DNA of 64,000 bases from Seriola aureovittata (lineage: Eukaryota > Chordata > Actinopteri > Carangiformes > Carangidae): NCBI RefSeq assembly GCF_021018895.1, contig NC_079364.1, positions 31,486,201-31,550,200 on the forward strand. The letters are read 5' to 3'. The position numbers and the translations under genes were made by a program. Under the pieces are notes generated by a model. It was not told the DNA's origin, made no database searches, and saw nothing but the letters and a program-made list of their open reading frames with translations. Positions 26,070 through 41,000 of the stretch are shown here, piece after piece. Positions within the stretch are counted from its first letter, which is position 1, and every line of letters begins with the position of its first letter.

Positions 26070-29000
26070 GAGACAGAGAGAGACAGAGAGAGGGGCTGGT
26101 CCAGAAAGTCAAATATGGATGCAATTATCATGACGCACATGTGCTCACAAAATACTTACTTCTCACATTTCAGTAATGACTCATGTATCCTTAACTGCAA
26201 GATCACTTAGAATGAGTACAGCTGAAGCACACAATGCATGTGTGTGCTTTTACATATGTTAGCTCTTGCTCTGTATGTGTGTGTGTGTATGTATTTAATT
26301 TAACCACAGTCACACATGCAGATTGCACAAGCAGGAGCTCTGTTTCAGTGCAGTTTGAAATTGGGTTTCCTCCTGCTCAGACCCACTTGATGACAGACAC
26401 ACACACTCACATCTCTCCCAAACCATAATAGCACATTATGCATAGCTGGCACAGTCTGGATACCTTCATTCGTTTCTTTTTAATCTTCCGACAGGTGATT
26501 TTTACTACAAATCACATAGGCCTCTAGTCAGTGTGTGAAATGTTTCCACATCATGCGGTGGGCTGTACCTCCGAACAAATACAAAACCAAACAGTGATCA
26601 ACATCATCCAGACATTAACAACCTGTTTGCCTATATGCAGAGAAAAGAAATGTTATTAAACACAACGTTTTTCATCTTCTGTTCTGAGTTGTTCACGTGT
26701 CCAGTTTTGCAAACCCGCCATGCACCTGCGAAGCTCAGCACCAGAACCCGACCGAACCGGCAGGAATCGAACCCGGGTTTCTTGTCTCTCGCGTTTTTCC
26801 TCTGGTCCGCTCCCCCTCCTGCTTTGTCAATTTCAAACATCCTCGTCATGTATCTGTTGGGCTCTGCTAAAGCATTCAACCTGCGCACTGGCTCTGAATT
26901 TCACCTGAGAGGGGGAAGCAGAGGGGGAGTTGGGGGATGGAGAATGAGATCTGCAGACAAAGACGAGGCACGTACTGAAGTTACCGAGGGTGGAGGTGGC
27001 ATGATGTTTTTTTTTTTGTTTTTTTTTTAAGCCTAGCATGTGAAACTACTATGAAAACACTGAGAAGGAGAGAGAGAAGAAAAGGGGGAAAAGAGGAGAG
27101 GAATATATTCAGTGTAGCTGTGAAAATATATTGTCTGGCTGGAAGTCTAAGGGAGCTGGAGAGGAACACATGGCCCTATGATTCAGCAAACTGCAGCATG
27201 CATTACTTTCTCTTGCACTGTGTGTAGGTTATGGTTGGGATTGGAGTTAGGCATTTAGTTATGATGGTTACAGTTAGGGTAAGGGGGTTTAAGGGAATGT
27301 ATCATTATATTATTTACAAAATGCATCTAAGAAACTGGATGAAACATTCATTCCTGCTGCAGGTTCCATCTCTGCTTTTAGAGTTGTAAGTTCATTTATA
27401 AAACCATGCATGATCTTACATTTCGCACATTAGTGAAACCTTAACCCATTTGCAGTCAGACCCCCGAAGCTTTGCATTGACTTGCTGTAAGATCTCAGGT
27501 TAGCTGCCGCTGCATTTGCTTGTAAATCTCCTTTGAAAATATTTGATTTCCTTAAAGAGCTTTTTCAGATGGTCTTTTTATGAGCTTTGATATATTTTAT
27601 CATAATTGATGTAGTTGTATTGTCATTCATCCACTTTCTTATGTGGATCCTTTTTTGTGACCAATTTCCTCACTGCATGTTAATGTGTTCATGCATATGT
27701 GCTTTGCATGTTTCGTCTGAATGTTCACTCAATGAGCACTTTAATCACGTAATTATCCAATCAGTCGATCATGTGTTAGGAGTGCAATGCATAATGCAAA
27801 AAATCCTTGGAGCTTAATGTTCATGTTCACATCAAACATCAGAATGGAGAAAAATGTAACTGTGACTTTGACTGTAACATGATGGTGTCAGACGCTGGTC
27901 TGAGTGTCTGTCAAACTGCTGATCTCCTGGATTTTCATACACAACAGTCTCTAGAGTTTTTACTCAGAATGGAAAAACAACAAAAAACCATCCAGTGAGC
28001 AGCAGCTCTGTGTTGACGAGAGAGGTCACAGGTCAGAGGTCAGAGGAGAATGGACAGACTGGTTGGAGCTGATAGAAAGACTACGGTCAATCAGATAACC
28101 ACTCTTTACAACTGTGCTGAGCAGAGAAGCTTCAGAGTGAACAACACGCCCAACCTACAACAGCAGAAGACAACGTCAGGTTCCACTTCCTGTCACCAAG
28201 AACAGAAACCCGAGGCTGCAGTGGACACAGACTCACCAACACTGGACAGCTGAAGACCTGGTCTGACGGATCTGGATTTGTGCTGAGGCAGCAGATGGTA
28301 GTGTCAGAGTCTGAATCCATGAACATGACAGTGAGTTCAGTGAACTTCAGTGACTTTCCCAGTCCCCTGAATCCAGTAGAACACCATTGGGAAGTACTAG
28401 ATCAAGAGGTCGACAGCATGAATGTGCAGCTGACCGATCTACAGAAATGATGTGACTCAATCATCATGTCAACATGGAGCAGAGTCTCAGAGGAAAGTTT
28501 CCAACATCTGGTGGAATCAATGACATGAACAACTGAGGCTGTACCCAGCATTAGTATTATGTTCCTAATAAAGTGCCTGGTGAGTGCGTTTGTGTGCACA
28601 TGCATTTTCATGATTGTAATTGTCTCCAAGCTCCCATGATCTTCATATACCATTTGTTTGTTGTAGCAATTATATTTTCTTGGAAATGTAATGCCACCAG
28701 ATACTTTGGCATGGCTGAGGGCAGCGACTGCTTTGTTGTGACATCACAAAGTTCCAGAAGTCCTGACGGCTGGTTTTAAGGCTCAGTTTCTGAATACAGG
28801 CTGTGTGCATTTCTCTGTGGACTGAGGCTTTGATACTTTCACAGTATTAATATAGAACCTAAAGCTGCTTTATAATCACACAACACATGGACATCTACCT
28901 TTATATTATATTGACTATACTATATTTAAGCATAATGGAGAAGGTTTGGTTTAAGCAGCTAAAAGTTCTTGGATCAGATTCAAGATTAATGGTGGTTGTG

Positions 29001-32000
29001 GTTAAATATTATTTTAAAAATTCAGTGCTTTATTAAAGAACATGAGGGGATGTCATGACTCATTTAATACATAAGCCAAGATACCATCCTTCCTTAACCT
29101 TAACAAACTACCTTAACGTGTGTGACACAAATGATCAGTGTTGTTTCAGTGTACATGTTGGTAAATGTTGACTGAAATTTACCATCCAGAAGTGTTTCAG
29201 TCGCTCTAATGAAGGTGTGCTCTTTGTGTGATGATCAAAAATCTGATGCGTATCATTTGGCCAAATCAGATGAATAAAGGCAGATTTTTGCTTAACCTAA
29301 AGGTTTAGAGGGAGTCCTGTCATATATTCCTGCAGTGATACAAACTCTCACACACACACACACACACACACGTCAGTTTGTAATACAAAGGCAACTGGTC
29401 AGCCTTCTGTTTTACTGTCGCTCTCAAATCTTTTGTTGTGTTCAGAAAATTGGCTGCGATGGCGTCATCGGCTCTTCGGCTAAAGAGGATCGCTGTGGTG
29501 TTTGTAACGGAGACGGCCGCTCCTGTAAGATAGTGAGAGGAGACTTCAACCACACCAAAGGAATGGGTGAGTGTGCGTCTGTTTTCATATCCAACCAATA
29601 TGCTCTGTGCTGATGTATGTAGCTGATATTGGCTTTCTATAGAAAAATCCGGTATCTGATCATTGCCATTCACTGCTGAGGTGATGCACTTTGTTTGGTT
29701 TATTATGTTTTTGATCAGATCTACATTGGTTGTCAAAAAGAACCTGAACTTGAACTAATTCTAATGACGTATGTCCCGGTAGTTTCCACCCTGACAAAAA
29801 TCACTTTCTGATTTTAATATTTGATGTTTCATAGAATTCTTTCGGCCTAAAATGAAATGGTGAAATTTAAAGGTGTCACATGGTGGATGTTTCTGTCTGA
29901 AGTCAAACACAGACATCCTGCTGTGTTATCCTTCATCTATACCAGCCTGTCAGGTTTATACTGCAGCAACTGTCATTTCGTTTATAGTCTGTTGCATTGG
30001 TTGTAAAAGTGGGTTGTAGTTTATATAAAGGTAAACAATAAGAAGCAATTTAATTTCAGTTTGATGTATTTACCCACTTGGTTGGGTATTGATCTGAGAC
30101 TAACATCAGGTGTTCAGAACACCAACACCCTACACCCACAGCAGAGGCTTAAAATGCATAGAATATGACATTATCGGACTCACTGCACTCCAGTCTATGT
30201 CAGTGGTTACACATGTAGTATAATATAGTGGTCTAGTGCGCTGGAGCACCTTATGTATACTGATAGCAAAAGCAGCAGCAGCAGTTGTATCAGTGTCTCC
30301 TCGGGATCAGCAGACATTCTTGTTTTTGTACTTATGGTTCGTATGTACTGCTCTCCATCCCACCTGTTCTGTCTAATGTGTAAACAGCTCAGATATCCAA
30401 CAGTAAATTAACACGATCATGAATCCTTCAGCGGGGGCCTGGTCTGATCAAATGTGTATAATGTGAGTGCATTACTGTGTCTGTGAGTAAGGTTTGTCAT
30501 ATATCTAACCCATCTCTTTAAAACCAAAACCTCTGGAATAAACCTGCATGTTCACTGCATTATAAATTATACTACAATCAAAGGACATGGTGCACTGAAG
30601 CACAGTGTCTGAGCAAATGTACTCTTCTTCTGCATAAGACATAATTGAATGCTAAATACATTATGGATTTTTTTTTTTTTTTTTTGGCTTTGACAATTAC
30701 TCTGGATTTACAGCTTCTGGTTGGACCGGATACAGCATCACACAGAACCAGAATCTCCTCATTATCACCCTCTTTGCTCTCAGTAATTCTTGATAGTGTG
30801 TGGCCAACTGTGATAACGGCTATTTGGGTTATAAATGAATTAATAATCAGCGATTATCTATCACACATCTGAGTCAGAGGAGGGGATAACTGGAATAAAA
30901 GGTTGTTAGTGTGTGTGCACATTTGCACACACATGCTGGTGTGGTCCAAAGGACATGTGACCTCCCTTCAACTTCCTTGTCTTGTCCTCCAGTCACCACT
31001 AGGCAGTGTAAGAGGGTATCTACCTGTGTGATGGCTAAACCCAGAGCTGTCCCCAAGTGTTTCTCATGTAAGATGCATGCACTGTGTGTGTGTGTGTTTC
31101 CTGCACTGCCTGGAGTGTTTTACTGTAGGTAGATGAGAGAAGCAGTTAGCTGTGGGCTCCCCTGGGGGTGTAGTCTGGTTACAGTTACATAACCAGCTGT
31201 TTGACCCCGTTACCCCATAACCCAGCCATGAGGAATGCCAGGGACGCATTCCTTTCATCCAAGCTGTTTCCTTCTCCCTGCTACTCCTGCCAAGTGGTAG
31301 AGTAATGGTGGGGGGGAGAGGGGGACAGTCGTCTGCAATAAAATGCCTGCCTTTACACTCCTAAATCCAGACCCAGTGCACACATCTGGTTCTGCTACCA
31401 GCTTAGGACTTTGACATTTACAGTACCGCATAAAACGTCATACATTTCACATTTGGCATTTGCTTCTTCGAACATCAAATGTGCAGCTTTTAAACCCAGG
31501 TGAGCCCATGGCAAGTCTGTGTCTAACCATAGGTGGATGGGCAGGGTGGTGGAGGGTTGATGGATACAGCTGGTTGGCTTTCAGGAGCTTGTGGTGTGTT
31601 TGTTCATCGTGGATACAAGTTGCCCAAACGATAAGATCTGCACACGTTCAGTTTCAGCCTGGACTCACAAAATTTTGTGTCATGAACACAATGTCTTGAA
31701 ATGCAAATTCCACATCTGCACATGAGGATGAATTCTTTTTCCTCGCCATGAAAGGAATATGGAAACAAACAGGCGGTAGACGCACATTGACAGGAATTGC
31801 TTAGATGTAGAGCAGCTGCACTCAGCAACTGTTGAGCATTAGGGGGCAGAACGACTCCAACAAACTCTCAGCAAGAAAGTTTTAGCTTATTAAATATCTT
31901 TTGGTCGAACCTGTCACCAACCAATTAATGTAACTGCCGCATCTATTAGAAACAGAAACATGACAAGAGTCTTATTTTAAGAGTTGGAAATTATTAGTAT

Positions 32001-35000
32001 TTCAAAGTTTTACTTAAAAGAAAATTTGGCAGATTTCAGCCTGTTGTATTTTCCATTGATCAGGAGCCTCATTTATAACTGTTACATAGGGCCTGAAAGA
32101 GGCGTAGACCACTTCACTCACAAGACACCACCTACATCCATAATCAACTCTGACAAATGGAGAAATGCTACTCTATATGATGTATTTTGGAGTTAAATAC
32201 TGTGTAAGTATTTAGCTATGTACGTGTCTACAGTGTGTAGATACACAAATACAAAGAGGTGAGCTTCAGTGTGTCTGTGCCTCTGCTGGTCAGTTGGTGT
32301 TCAACAACGCATTCAAGGCGTCCGCCTCCATGTCTGATCACTTAATTTCATTTGGGAAATTGTCCTGTTTGTTGCATTAACAGCTGCTGCAGACGCCAGC
32401 CCTCAAACTTTGTTTGTAACATGCCTCCATGCAACACATGGACAGTGTGTATCAATGTTAATATTGACTATTTATATTATATATTATGTTTTAGGCGGCC
32501 TATGAGGCCCACTAAAGTGTGTACAGTTTTATATGTCTGATAACTTTTTAGTGTGTACGCTCACGTACACTTTTAGTATGGATCCTACACACTGTTTTAT
32601 AAATGAGGCACCTGGTCGTTGTGGTTCTGTGGCTCCTGCTATCTTTGCACTCAGCATCTCTGTTGTAGAGATTTGGGGAAACAAGGATTTGCACAAAACA
32701 AGCTGCGCAAATCTTCCACAGCTTTCCAAATAAACAGGATTTTACCACATAAATGTTTTTCTGAGTCTGAATGAAAGTAAACACACGCCACCTGGAACGG
32801 CCATGATGGCAAACTTGATTATTGTCATAATAGTCCATGCGACAATCCACTGAAAATAGCTTCCTTACTGCAGTGAAACCATGTAAACACAATGGTGTAC
32901 ATAGAATATGAAAGAGTGGTCAACCGGCAAACTGACCAAAATATAGATCCCTATGGAGTTTTCCTTAATGGTTGTTCCATCTGTCTACTTTCTGTGTTTA
33001 CTTAGGACCAGACTCACAGACAAGTGTTTAAAATGATTCATGTAAAAATCATCTTCATTCAGAAAGCTTTGAGGCTCTGATATATTGATATCATATCACT
33101 GAAGTCCTTATTTCCCTGTATCTCTACAATGGATTTGAGGAGTGCATAGTATGACCCATAGAGTCACAGTGGCCGTATTAATGGGAAATATGCCAGGTTG
33201 AATTATAGCATCTAAATAAAATATTCAGTAATTCCGCAGTGCACTTCCAATCAGGTTGGGGGCCAATGAGAGATTAAAGAGTGGGAGGAATTTTATTACT
33301 TGGGTAAATGTACTTTCCAACACTGTGGCCACCTGTGCAGAATTCTCAGTTTTTGCAGCATTAGTTTTATGGTGGCCCACTAAGAACAAGACATACACAG
33401 AAGCAAAAGCAAAAGCACAAACACTAAGGAAATGCTCTCTGAATCCAAAACTAACTGTACTTCCCTCGAGGGCCCACAGTTCAGAGGCCATTATGAAATA
33501 GTATGACATGTTCCTGTCCAGACAGAACTATCCTGTTGTGTTTTCAGTGGATTTTGTTCACCTGTGTTTCCTGCTCAGACCAACTCAACGACAGAGGATC
33601 ACAGATCTTAGACTTTAAAGGGGACCTATTATGCTTTTCTGGGTTTTCCCATATTTAGTGCATTATATAGGTTTTTGTGCATGTAAATGTTCTACAGAGT
33701 CGCAAGGATCAAAGTTTACACCAAAGGGAGGAACTCTCTTGTCTCTTGGTGCAGCCCACCTTTAAGATGGACACCCCCTGCAAGCTAGCCACGCCCCCCA
33801 AACAAGGCACAGCACATAACTACTTATAGTGAAGAGTTTTCTCTGTCTGTTCCTCCATTATTTGTATTGTTTTGGTGCGGACGTGTCCACACATAAAAAA
33901 TCAAAAGGGTTTGTAGTAAAAGTATTCCATTTTATGAATATTGTCATCCGAAGTCTTTGCAGACTGTACAGCGTCTTGATTCACGGCGCTCCTCATATTT
34001 CTCCCTCCTTCCGGCTGCCTGACAGTGGGTACGCTTGTTTTCTGCTCAGGATCAGTGTCTTGCTCAAAATGATAAGGCAGAACCGAAGCCGCCACAACCG
34101 TGTTTACACAAGACATCTTGCCATGGTAGTTGTGGCAAGCTGACCAATCAGAGCACACTGGGCTTCAAAGGGGGGAGGGAGGCCTTAAAGAGCCCTGAGT
34201 TCTAACGGAAGATTTCAGACAGAGGGTGAAGAGAGTACAGTATAAAACGTATATAGAAATGAAAATAATGTCTTTTCAGAACATTAAAGCATGTAAATCT
34301 ATTTTAGTCAACACCAAGAGTGAAATGATGAACACTAAAAATGGCAATAATAGGTGCTCTTTAAGCACCGCTAGCAGAATATATTCATTATTTAAATATT
34401 TTGACAATAATCAGTATTTAGCCAGTTCTGAACTTGTGTGCCCCACCTAAAAATTATGTATTAATTGGCCTATATTTATATCTTTTGCTGCCTCATCCAT
34501 GATTCCAGATAATAAATAATGAGTAATGAGATAAGACAATGTTATAGCCTGATAGCTATAAGATAGACATATGAGATCTCAATCCACACACCAGATATAG
34601 GTGCTGCATTCCTCTTGATATTTGTGTTTTCAATTTTGGGAGCATTTCCTTGATGTTTGAGCTTTTGTAAATGTGGTGTCTTTAGGAGCCACAGTGATAT
34701 TTGCCTTTGTATCCAAGAACTGGATTCTTAAGTATAGCTCACTACTGTGTTACATCAAACACACAAAAATAAAATGGATTTACTGAACACTGAAACCAAA
34801 TGCTGTCATGTATGGCACAGGGAAAGTGCCAAAATTCAGACTACTGAGAAATTAGAGGAGTGTATGTCTATGTTGAGGCCACTGATTTAGTCACTGTGGC
34901 CAGAGGTGGTAAATGGCGAGCTACCCAATTGCCGAGCAAGACAATTCATTTAACCAAGCCTGGTAACTCACATTCCTGCCTCGGCAGCTTAATCAAAACC

Positions 35001-38000
35001 CGACTTTACTGGTCATTAGCAATGCTAGGCTAGCCACTTGCATAGCTAGGCTAGCTCACAAACAGACATGGAGACGTGGCATGCGATGAAGACAGCATAG
35101 TGGCAGGCTCATGCTGGGAAATGACAGTACTCACATTCACGCACTACGAGGAATTTGCATTTCAGGCTTCGGGTTCATGTGACAACATTTTTGCTGTTGT
35201 CTTGTCAGTGTGTCTGTGTGTGATGTCACCCAAAACTGGCTGTCAGTCACTGTCAGAAGCAACTGCGTCCTCCTACTGTATAACTGTGTGCTGTGTACCA
35301 ACTGTGTGTTGTTGGTAAGTATGAAGTCATATCGGTGTCTGAAACTGTGAAGCACTGTACTGTGAAATAATGTTGGGCATTATTGTGTACCGGAAACAAA
35401 GCAGCTCATTCGAATCACACTTGCCAGTTAAATGTATGTACTGTATATATTTTCCTGGAGCACAAACCAATATGAGAATGTATTTTGGAAAACTTTAAAT
35501 TTAACCACCCGCTCTGTTCAGACACTATCAATCTTAGCCGAAGTTAAAAGTTTTTTTTTTTTCTCAATCTGAATATTTTCAGTTTTGGCCATCATTTCCA
35601 TCAGGTACAGTATTATTTTATAAGACTGTCCTCTAATGTCTCAAAAACAGCCTATGTTTGCATTTAACTAACAAAGACATCAAGTGGCATCTGAATTATG
35701 ACTGTTGGTGAATGGAGCCGACTGCTCTCTAAGCCTAACCAGTGTAGCAGGTACCATCAGACAGTGCTGTTCTGCTGATACGGCCATGAGATAGAAAACA
35801 CTCACATGGGTCATTTTTGACTTCTTGCATTTCACTCACCAGCTTCATTTCTCTCATTTACCGTACGTACATGGGGCAACCGTATGTGTGATTAAACGGG
35901 TTTAAAGATAAGTGCACTTTATTGGCCCTGCACAGTCTCACTCACACAGGTGTTCTGGATGAGTGGAGCCCAGGTGAAAGTTAGACAGAGTCAAACTCTA
36001 TGAGTGAACAAATTGAATATGTTAATACAAATGAAGGTGTGAGTTTGTTGCACTGTGACAGGTGTAGCAGATGTCAACCGCCTCTACACACTGACCACAC
36101 AGTGCTGAGAGGAGCTTTAACGCTGTATAAGTGAAGTGTCACAGCAGTAGAAGTGAGGATGAAGGTGAAGATTGAGTAAATTATCCAGATTATCTGTTCT
36201 GCTTCCTGGTTCGGTTTTGAACTGTTTTGCTTCTTTTTGTGGTTGTACGCTTATGTATGAGTATTTTAAGATGGATTATATCTGTTTCTCTACAACATTG
36301 TTGTGATGTGGTGTTGCCACAGATGCAGAGCTGTGTGTAACAGAGACTGTCTGCTCCCAAATCTCAGCTGTAAAGACGCTGAGGGAAACGTTATCATAAC
36401 CAATGAGAATGATGGCCAAAGTAGCAGAAATAAGACTGAAAATGAGCGTGCTCTTCTATGACTTTCTGTAACATCATCTGGTATTTATATGCTAACCCCC
36501 AACACTCCGTAGACACAGTTATTGGTAATATAATAGAATAATAGCTGTCAGACTGATCTGCTTTGTGTTGAAATAATGCCCAACAAGTAAAGCAGAAGTA
36601 TGCTGTGTGTGGAGAAGGGCTGGTGGCTGGTTGTGTGACAGAGATGCAACAATTAGCAAGTAGAATATTGTAATCCGTAATGAACAGTAGTCTATGTGTT
36701 TGATGGTGGTGTTATAACACCATCATTTCTCTATAATATTTAATCATAAAAATACTTTTGCATTAACTTTGTAGTTTAACAGTGTTTTTTCTTTTGTTTT
36801 TAATATTTATGACATGACAGACTTTCTCCCAGCCTGTCTCCTAACCTAATTTGCATGACAAATGTCTCCAGGTTTTATTAGGTGTTGCAAAGAATAACAA
36901 TTAAAGCTGTAAGAACATTAATTCTGTAAGTAACATGCCAAAAGCCCAAAATCAAATTTGGCTGGCGTCTGATCAATGTTCTCTCTGTTTTCCACCAAAG
37001 ATCCTTTGTGATTTTGAAGAAGCAACACTCTGTAACACCACTGTACAACTTGTCATGTGTCAGATATTTATTTAATCTAAAATTAATATTTAATATCTTC
37101 TGTCGTTTATCTCATTTTCAGTATCATTCAGTATTATTTAAGCTGCCACTAAAATGATGTTTTTGTCTTTTGAGTATTCAGAAATTACAGATCTCAACTG
37201 AACTGAATTTGAGTTTTAGTCATTTTAACATTTGTTACTAATGTTTAAATGTAAACCTTGATTGAAATTTGATTTAATATTCAGATTGAAAACTAGATTC
37301 AGATAACTAAAATACAATCACACCCTCACTTTTTAGTCTCTTTAGGTTTATTTACAAAGAGGTGAAAATGTATGGAAACCAATGGATAGACATTTTGAAG
37401 GAAAAACTTTAAAACACTTAAAGCCACAACTAAAAAAAAAAACACTAGAACATGTAAATATAAATATGAATATATGTGATATGATGAGGGAGTGAATTCA
37501 GTGGTGTAGTGGATAGAGCATCTCTGATACAGACACAGACGTCACCAGCCCATCCCTGTCTCCATGTCCACCGGTGTATGACTCTGAGTGTGTTTTCACC
37601 TCATGTTTCTGTCTTTCTGTCAGGCTACATCGAGGCCGTGGTTATCCCCGCAGGAGCCAGGAGAATCAAAGTTGTGGAGGACAAACCTTCACATAGCTTT
37701 CTGGGTAATGATGCATGTGTTTTACAGGGTGTACTTCAGAGCCTTGAGAATGATCACACAAACACAAGAAACATGTTTCTTTCTCCATGTTTCTTTCCTT
37801 TCTGCAGTATCATTACAGTGTTTACACACAACTACTTTAGTGCCAGGATACTACTGTGCATTCATATGATCCCATTGGGTCCCATTCCATTGGATGGAAA
37901 ACATGGTGGCTTTTCTGGAGACACTTGGAAGTCTGGAAACACAAATACTCAGTAAAAATCAGGTTTGAAGGGGAAAACTGAGCACACACGTTATTTTACA

Positions 38001-41000
38001 TCTAACCCCAACACCTAGTTGTTAACAGTGATCAGGACTTTAGTAGAGGAATGATGTTAACATTTGGTGATTGATCCGGTCCATAGCTGAATTGAAGTGA
38101 GCGGATAATGTTTATTCCCTCTGATTACTTTTTCATGGCTAAGCTGAAATAACACTCACATGCCATGTGTATGTTGAAAGAGTTAAGCGACATTTATAGA
38201 AACGAATATGGGATGGTTGGATAGTGTTGGAAATCCCTCCTGCTACACCTGTTGACCATGGCATGTGGGTGGGGGGGGTTAAAGTTATGCATGTAAAAAT
38301 ATACTGGCAGCAGTTGAAGTAACTCCTCACCATTCAAACCCTAATCTGTCTATTCACATTCAAGCAAGTAAGATAATCTTTTTGGTTCAGCCCACTTCGA
38401 CCTTTGTCGGGCCAGCGCTGGGACAGCTGACTGCAGGGTTAACATGGCTCCCTGGTCAGCTCAACACTCTCTGAGAGGAGAGAGAGGAGCTGAAGATGCA
38501 AACTGCTCTGAGATTTTTGATTTAACCCCTTAAAAAGTCACTTTAGCATTTGATCAACACATGATATGACCCATCCACCAGACAACAGTTTATCCTTCTG
38601 CCCAGCACCTCAGATACTTTAACCAGATACAGATGGAGAGCACAGGTTTTGTTTTGGTCTCTGTATGAGGACGATGAGACTGAATCTGACAAGCTCACTG
38701 TGAGGACAAGACTCTGGACACTGGTCACTGGACCTCTCTCAAAATGTTGAACTGTAACTTTAACCTAAACCTCAACCAGATACAAAACACAAAAGTGATT
38801 GGATCCCTGTGCAGTATCACTAAGATGTTAAATTATTCAAAACTGTGTCATGACACAATAATTGTATTATTTTTTGTATTATTGTGAGACTTCATGAAGA
38901 TGGAGAGGAGACACCAGAGTCAGTAGGCTGCTGAACATGAGCTGAAACAGTTACAGCAGTGGTTAGGAGGAATAGGAAGATCCCTACAGCCAATAAACAG
39001 AAGGCGAAAAGTGACACCAAGCACAATTCGCTGTTTGTAAGCGCTTCTGACTTGGTACAAGGATTATCTGTGGGAACTGATCAGACAGAGTGAAGGACAC
39101 TGCATTAAGTCAACCTCCACCGTCGGCCACATAGAAGAAAACCATTTGCTCACAAAACTGCAAGATCTTTTCACAAAGTGTTGTACAGGACCTGAAAAGA
39201 AGCCTGATGATATTGGTCCCATATTCTTTGGTCAGATGAGACCAAGATGAAAGATGAGTTTGTTTGGATCAGACGGGGTGCAGCATGTTTGGAGTGGACC
39301 AGGCCGGTGACTGCTTACTGCCGATTGTGAAACACGGAGGTTGGAGTTACTGATAGGGGGCTGCATTAGTGCAAAATGTGTAAGGGAGATGATATTAATA
39401 GATGATACTTTGAATGCATGTTCTTTGACCCAAATACCGAATGAAAAAAAAAGATTCCCAGACAGGAGAGGAATTTTCCAACTCTACAATCATCCCATAC
39501 TCACTGCAAAAATCAAATCTTTTAAAGAAGAAAAAAGTAGAAACTGACCTGACCTGCCAGGTATGTCCCCTGACTTGAATCCAGTAGAACACCATTGGAG
39601 TATTTTAAAGTGGAAGGAAGAGCAACAAAGAGCAGCTGTGAAAAAGCAGAACATCATCCACACCCAGGAGGACTGGAAAACAAAGCCAGACACACAAAAC
39701 ATTTTAAAGAATAAAGGAAAGGTATCTATTGAAATGAATGAAACTTTAATACGAACCTTTTATTATATTAATCAGTCAAACATTTCTGATTTCAAATTAA
39801 TGGGCCTTATTCTTCTTGGATAAAAACAAATAAAATTGTATTGAATAGCCCGGGTTTGTCATTACTGACCATGTTAGTGATATTGACTCAGTTTGGTTGG
39901 ATACTGTAGGTGGCTTCATGTGCTAGGATTTATCATTGCTGTCACCATATACTGAATGTAGCAGACGATGTGAAATTGTTGCCATTTCAATTTGGGTTTC
40001 ACTGTCTGCCCTGTTGAGTCTCCAGTGTAAACACTACAACTTTTCATGAACTGAAATTCGACAAATACACAGAGAATGCACTGTTCACGCGTTCAAGTCT
40101 GTTTGACCAGGACAACCAGGAACTAACCTGTGATATGAGCAGTAGTAGTTAAAATGGGTCAGGTGTTCATTCCGTGTCAAACACAGGGTTTCTGCGTTAA
40201 GGTGTTACCTCTGACCTCCTGTGTCTTCCTCACAGCCCTCAAAGACTCCAGTAAGAGATCCATCAACAGTGACTGGAAGATTGAGCTTCCAGGAGAGTTT
40301 GAACTGGCCGGGACCACGGTGCGCTACGTCAGAAGGGGACTGTGGGAGAAGATGTCTGCCAAGGGACCCACTAAGACCCCCTTACACCTGATGGTAAACA
40401 CATCAGTCCCTCTGTTCTTTGTTAATATATCACAGTGCACCTTTAATTACACAGTACATCTATCAGACTGGCTGAGAGTGGTGTAAAGTCAGCTATCAGC
40501 CATGAAACATCAGTCCTCTGACAAAGGTTTATTCTCAACAGCAGTATAATCAATTAGATTCTAAAGATAGAGTTTGTAAATGAAAAAGCCATTCATGGTG
40601 CTCCAGTGTCTAGGGATGTTTACATTGCATTCTGGGAACGGTCTGAAGGGGGAGCAGAGTGAGTTTAGAGAAAAAACAAAATCAGTTGGACTCTTGTTTA
40701 GGGCTTCATATTGTAAACTAAATGAGCTTTTATACATTAGTCAAATACAATAGAGCATGTCCATCACATACGTGGTAGACAAAATCTAACAAGTGCGTAT
40801 CTAATTTTTAGGTAAAAGTCAGTATGACTTCATTGCAGATCAGTTCAAATGCTGCCAAGAGATGCTAAACAACCTTTACCCTGCAAATTGACACATTTCA
40901 TAGGCTCTCTGTATTTTCTGATGCTCTTTTTACACCAAAGATTAGTGCATATAAGTTGTTTTTTTAAACTATACCATCCACTCACCGAGTCAAAATGACA

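Larger units (their letters stand above)
22743..29445 (+). other. adamts17 intron 7
   Basis: 6.7 kb with a broken LINE (23290-25190), a GA repeat (26035-26093), a deleted Tc1-like transposon (27726-28586), an hAT-like repeat (28711-28895) and a CA run (29349-29371). From 25200 to 27700 I recognise no gene. Confidence 0.85.

Noticed and set aside
26740..26800. tRNA-like T-arm on the minus strand (gggttcgattcctgc)
   Set aside because: The T-stem pairs poorly and no A-box or cloverleaf is seen; at best a SINE scrap.
37501..37545. A-box-like gtggtgtagtggatagagca upstream of E9
   Set aside because: No B-box follows at the right distance before E9; too short to call.
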